Origin: Breoghania corrubedonensis
GTDB lineage: Bacteria; Pseudomonadota; Alphaproteobacteria; Rhizobiales; Stappiaceae
Assembly (NCBI RefSeq): GCF_003053845.1
Contig: NZ_QAYG01000001.1
Location: 812,078-876,077 of the forward strand
Direction: 5' to 3'
Length of the DNA stretch: 64,000 nucleotides
The notes under the pieces were generated by a model that made no database searches, was not told the DNA's origin, and worked only from the letters and a program-made list of their open reading frames with translations. This document shows, one piece after another, positions 63,047 to 64,000 of this stretch. Each line of letters begins with the position of its first letter. Within the stretch, counting starts at the first letter, position 1. Position numbers and translations under genes: made by a program.

Positions 63047-63838
63047 GTGCTTTCCGACGTCAAGACATCTGACCAGCACGACGACTCTGCGATCCGGATT
63101 GGTCCACTCACCCTCCGGAGAATGGAGCGTGAGGATGCGATCGCGCTTGTTCGCACGTCTGTGGAGCAAGGCTCAAAGCTCGATATTGCGATCTGCAATG
63201 CGCACACGGTTCTGATGGCTCTGGACGATAACTCCTACGTCGACGTCCTGAACCGCATGACGCTGCTGAACGACGGGGTTGGCGTCAACCTCGCGAGCCG
63301 CATCCTGAGCGGCCGGGGATTTCCCGACAATCTCAACGGCACCGATCTGGTACCCGATATCCTGGCCAATGTCGGGGTGCCGCTCCGCATTTTCCTATTG
63401 GGAGCATCGCCCGCGTCGCTTGAAGGAGCGGCACGACATATCGCGCAAGCCTATCCCCATCACGAGATCGTGGGCTGCCGGGACGGGTATTTTGCGGGAG
63501 AGGACGTGGAGACGATCGTCGAAACGATCAATGCGGCACGGGCCGACCTGCTGCTGGTGGCGATGGGAAATCCCCGTCAGGAACGATTCATCGTCGCCAA
63601 CCGGGAGAGGCTCACTCCCAAGGTTTGCATCGGCGTCGGCGCCCTGTTCGATTTTCTGTCAGGCTCGGTCGCGCGCGCGCCGCGATTTTTCCGGACAATG
63701 GGGCTCGAATGGCTGTTCCGGTTCCTTCAGGAGCCGCGCCGGCTTGGACGGCGGTACTTCATCGGGATTCCGCGCTTCCTCCTGGCCACCCTGCGCTTTC
63801 CGCGTCAGCGAAACAGGCCGAACCACCCGACCTGCTGA
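63047..63838 (+). CDS. WecG/TagA/CpsF-family glycosyltransferase (GT26)
   Basis: A 263-residue GT26 transferase. Family marks: ICNAHTVLMAL, MTLLNDGVGVNLASRIL, FPDNLNGTDLVPDIL, IFLLGASPASLEGAA, LLLVAMGNPRQERFI and GVGALFDFLSGSVARAPRFFRTMGLEWLFRF (cited in part: ALFDFLSGSVARAP, MGLEWLFRFLQEP). These enzymes transfer a sugar (for example ManNAc or glucose) to a lipid-linked acceptor. The start is a GTG at 63047 with AAGGTGG upstream. It is followed by a terminator and the tRNA-Ala gene. Confidence 0.92.
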   Translation: MLSDVKTSDQHDDSAIRIGPLTLRRMEREDAIALVRTSVEQGSKLDIAICNAHTVLMALDDNSYVDVLNRMTLLNDGVGVNLASRILSGRGFPDNLNGTDLVPDILANVGVPLRIFLLGASPASLEGAARHIAQAYPHHEIVGCRDGYFAGEDVETIVETINAARADLLLVAMGNPRQERFIVANRERLTPKVCIGVGALFDFLSGSVARAPRFFRTMGLEWLFRFLQEPRRLGRRYFIGIPRFLLATLRFPRQRNRPNHPTC

Positions 63839-63866
63839 GACGCGCCTGAGCGCGCGCACGCGACGG

Positions 63867-63893
63867 AAAAAGCCCTTCGGATCAAGGGTTTTC
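63867..63893. terminator. Bidirectional hairpin terminator between wecG-like gene and tRNA-Ala
   Basis: CCCTT and AAGGG pair around a 6-base loop, flanked by an A run on the left and a T run on the right (with one bulged G). It would end transcription of the plus-strand transferase gene and of the minus-strand tRNA gene. Confidence 0.65.
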
Positions 63894-63923
63894 GTCAAAA
63901 GATCAACGACGAAGAAGGGGAAA

Positions 63924-63999
<76 letters not shown>

Positions 64000-64000
64000 A

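Overview
The window is a GC-rich stretch of an alphaproteobacterial chromosome. The peptide deformylase type (GIGLAAIQ motif), the complete Tad/Cpa pilus set, CtrA-like TTAA boxes, the OhrR/Ohr pair and the amino acid:carrier protein ligase cassette all suggest Hyphomicrobiales (rhizobia/Stappiaceae-like). I cannot name the genus. No phage, transposase, CRISPR array or rRNA is visible. The only RNA gene is a tRNA-Ala(GGC) at the right edge.

Layout. 1-9.1 kb is housekeeping and detoxification: a PAS protein cut by the left edge, def, ilvD, a membrane protein, two intergenic palindromic elements, rmuC, a secreted phytase-like esterase, and an ArsR regulator with its permease. 9.1-21.4 kb holds ohrR/ohr (divergent), a GhrA-like reductase, a MarR regulator divergent to a thioesterase, a large DUF2339 membrane protein, an acetylpolyamine amidohydrolase-like deacetylase, a LysE exporter, an orphan PhnD-like binding protein, a small membrane protein, and a MaoC-phosphotransacetylase fusion followed by acetate kinase. 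21.6-33.1 kb is a Tad pilus locus: two TadE pseudopilins and a CpaC-N-like protein on the minus strand, then flp, cpaA and cpaBCDEF-tadBC on the plus strand.

33.1-44.5 kb looks like a dedicated D-peptide scavenging locus. A DAP-type D-aminopeptidase and a complete five-gene dipeptide ABC transporter form one operon. Divergent from it is an M19 dipeptidase. Then come a DmpA-type aminopeptidase/D-esterase with a D-amino-acid transaminase, and a LysR regulator. The 8-mer TTTGCATA recurs in both divergent promoter regions.

44.6-50.5 kb is the most interesting part: a compact operon of an atypical carrier protein, an acyl-CoA-dehydrogenase-like flavoprotein, a class-II-synthetase-like amino acid:[carrier protein] ligase, a DUF1839 protein and a GH2 beta-mannosidase-like enzyme. 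It looks like a system that activates an amino acid, loads it on a carrier arm, perhaps oxidises it there, and hands it to a glycan-related acceptor. The product is unknown to me.

50.6-63.8 kb directly continues into a surface polysaccharide locus: flippase, deacetylase, GT2, a double alpha/beta hydrolase with unusual nucleophile elbows, GumC/Wzz, O-antigen ligase/polymerase, membrane-anchored GH5, two GT4 and a WecG/TagA transferase. The proximity suggests, but does not prove, that the carrier-protein cassette decorates this polysaccharide.
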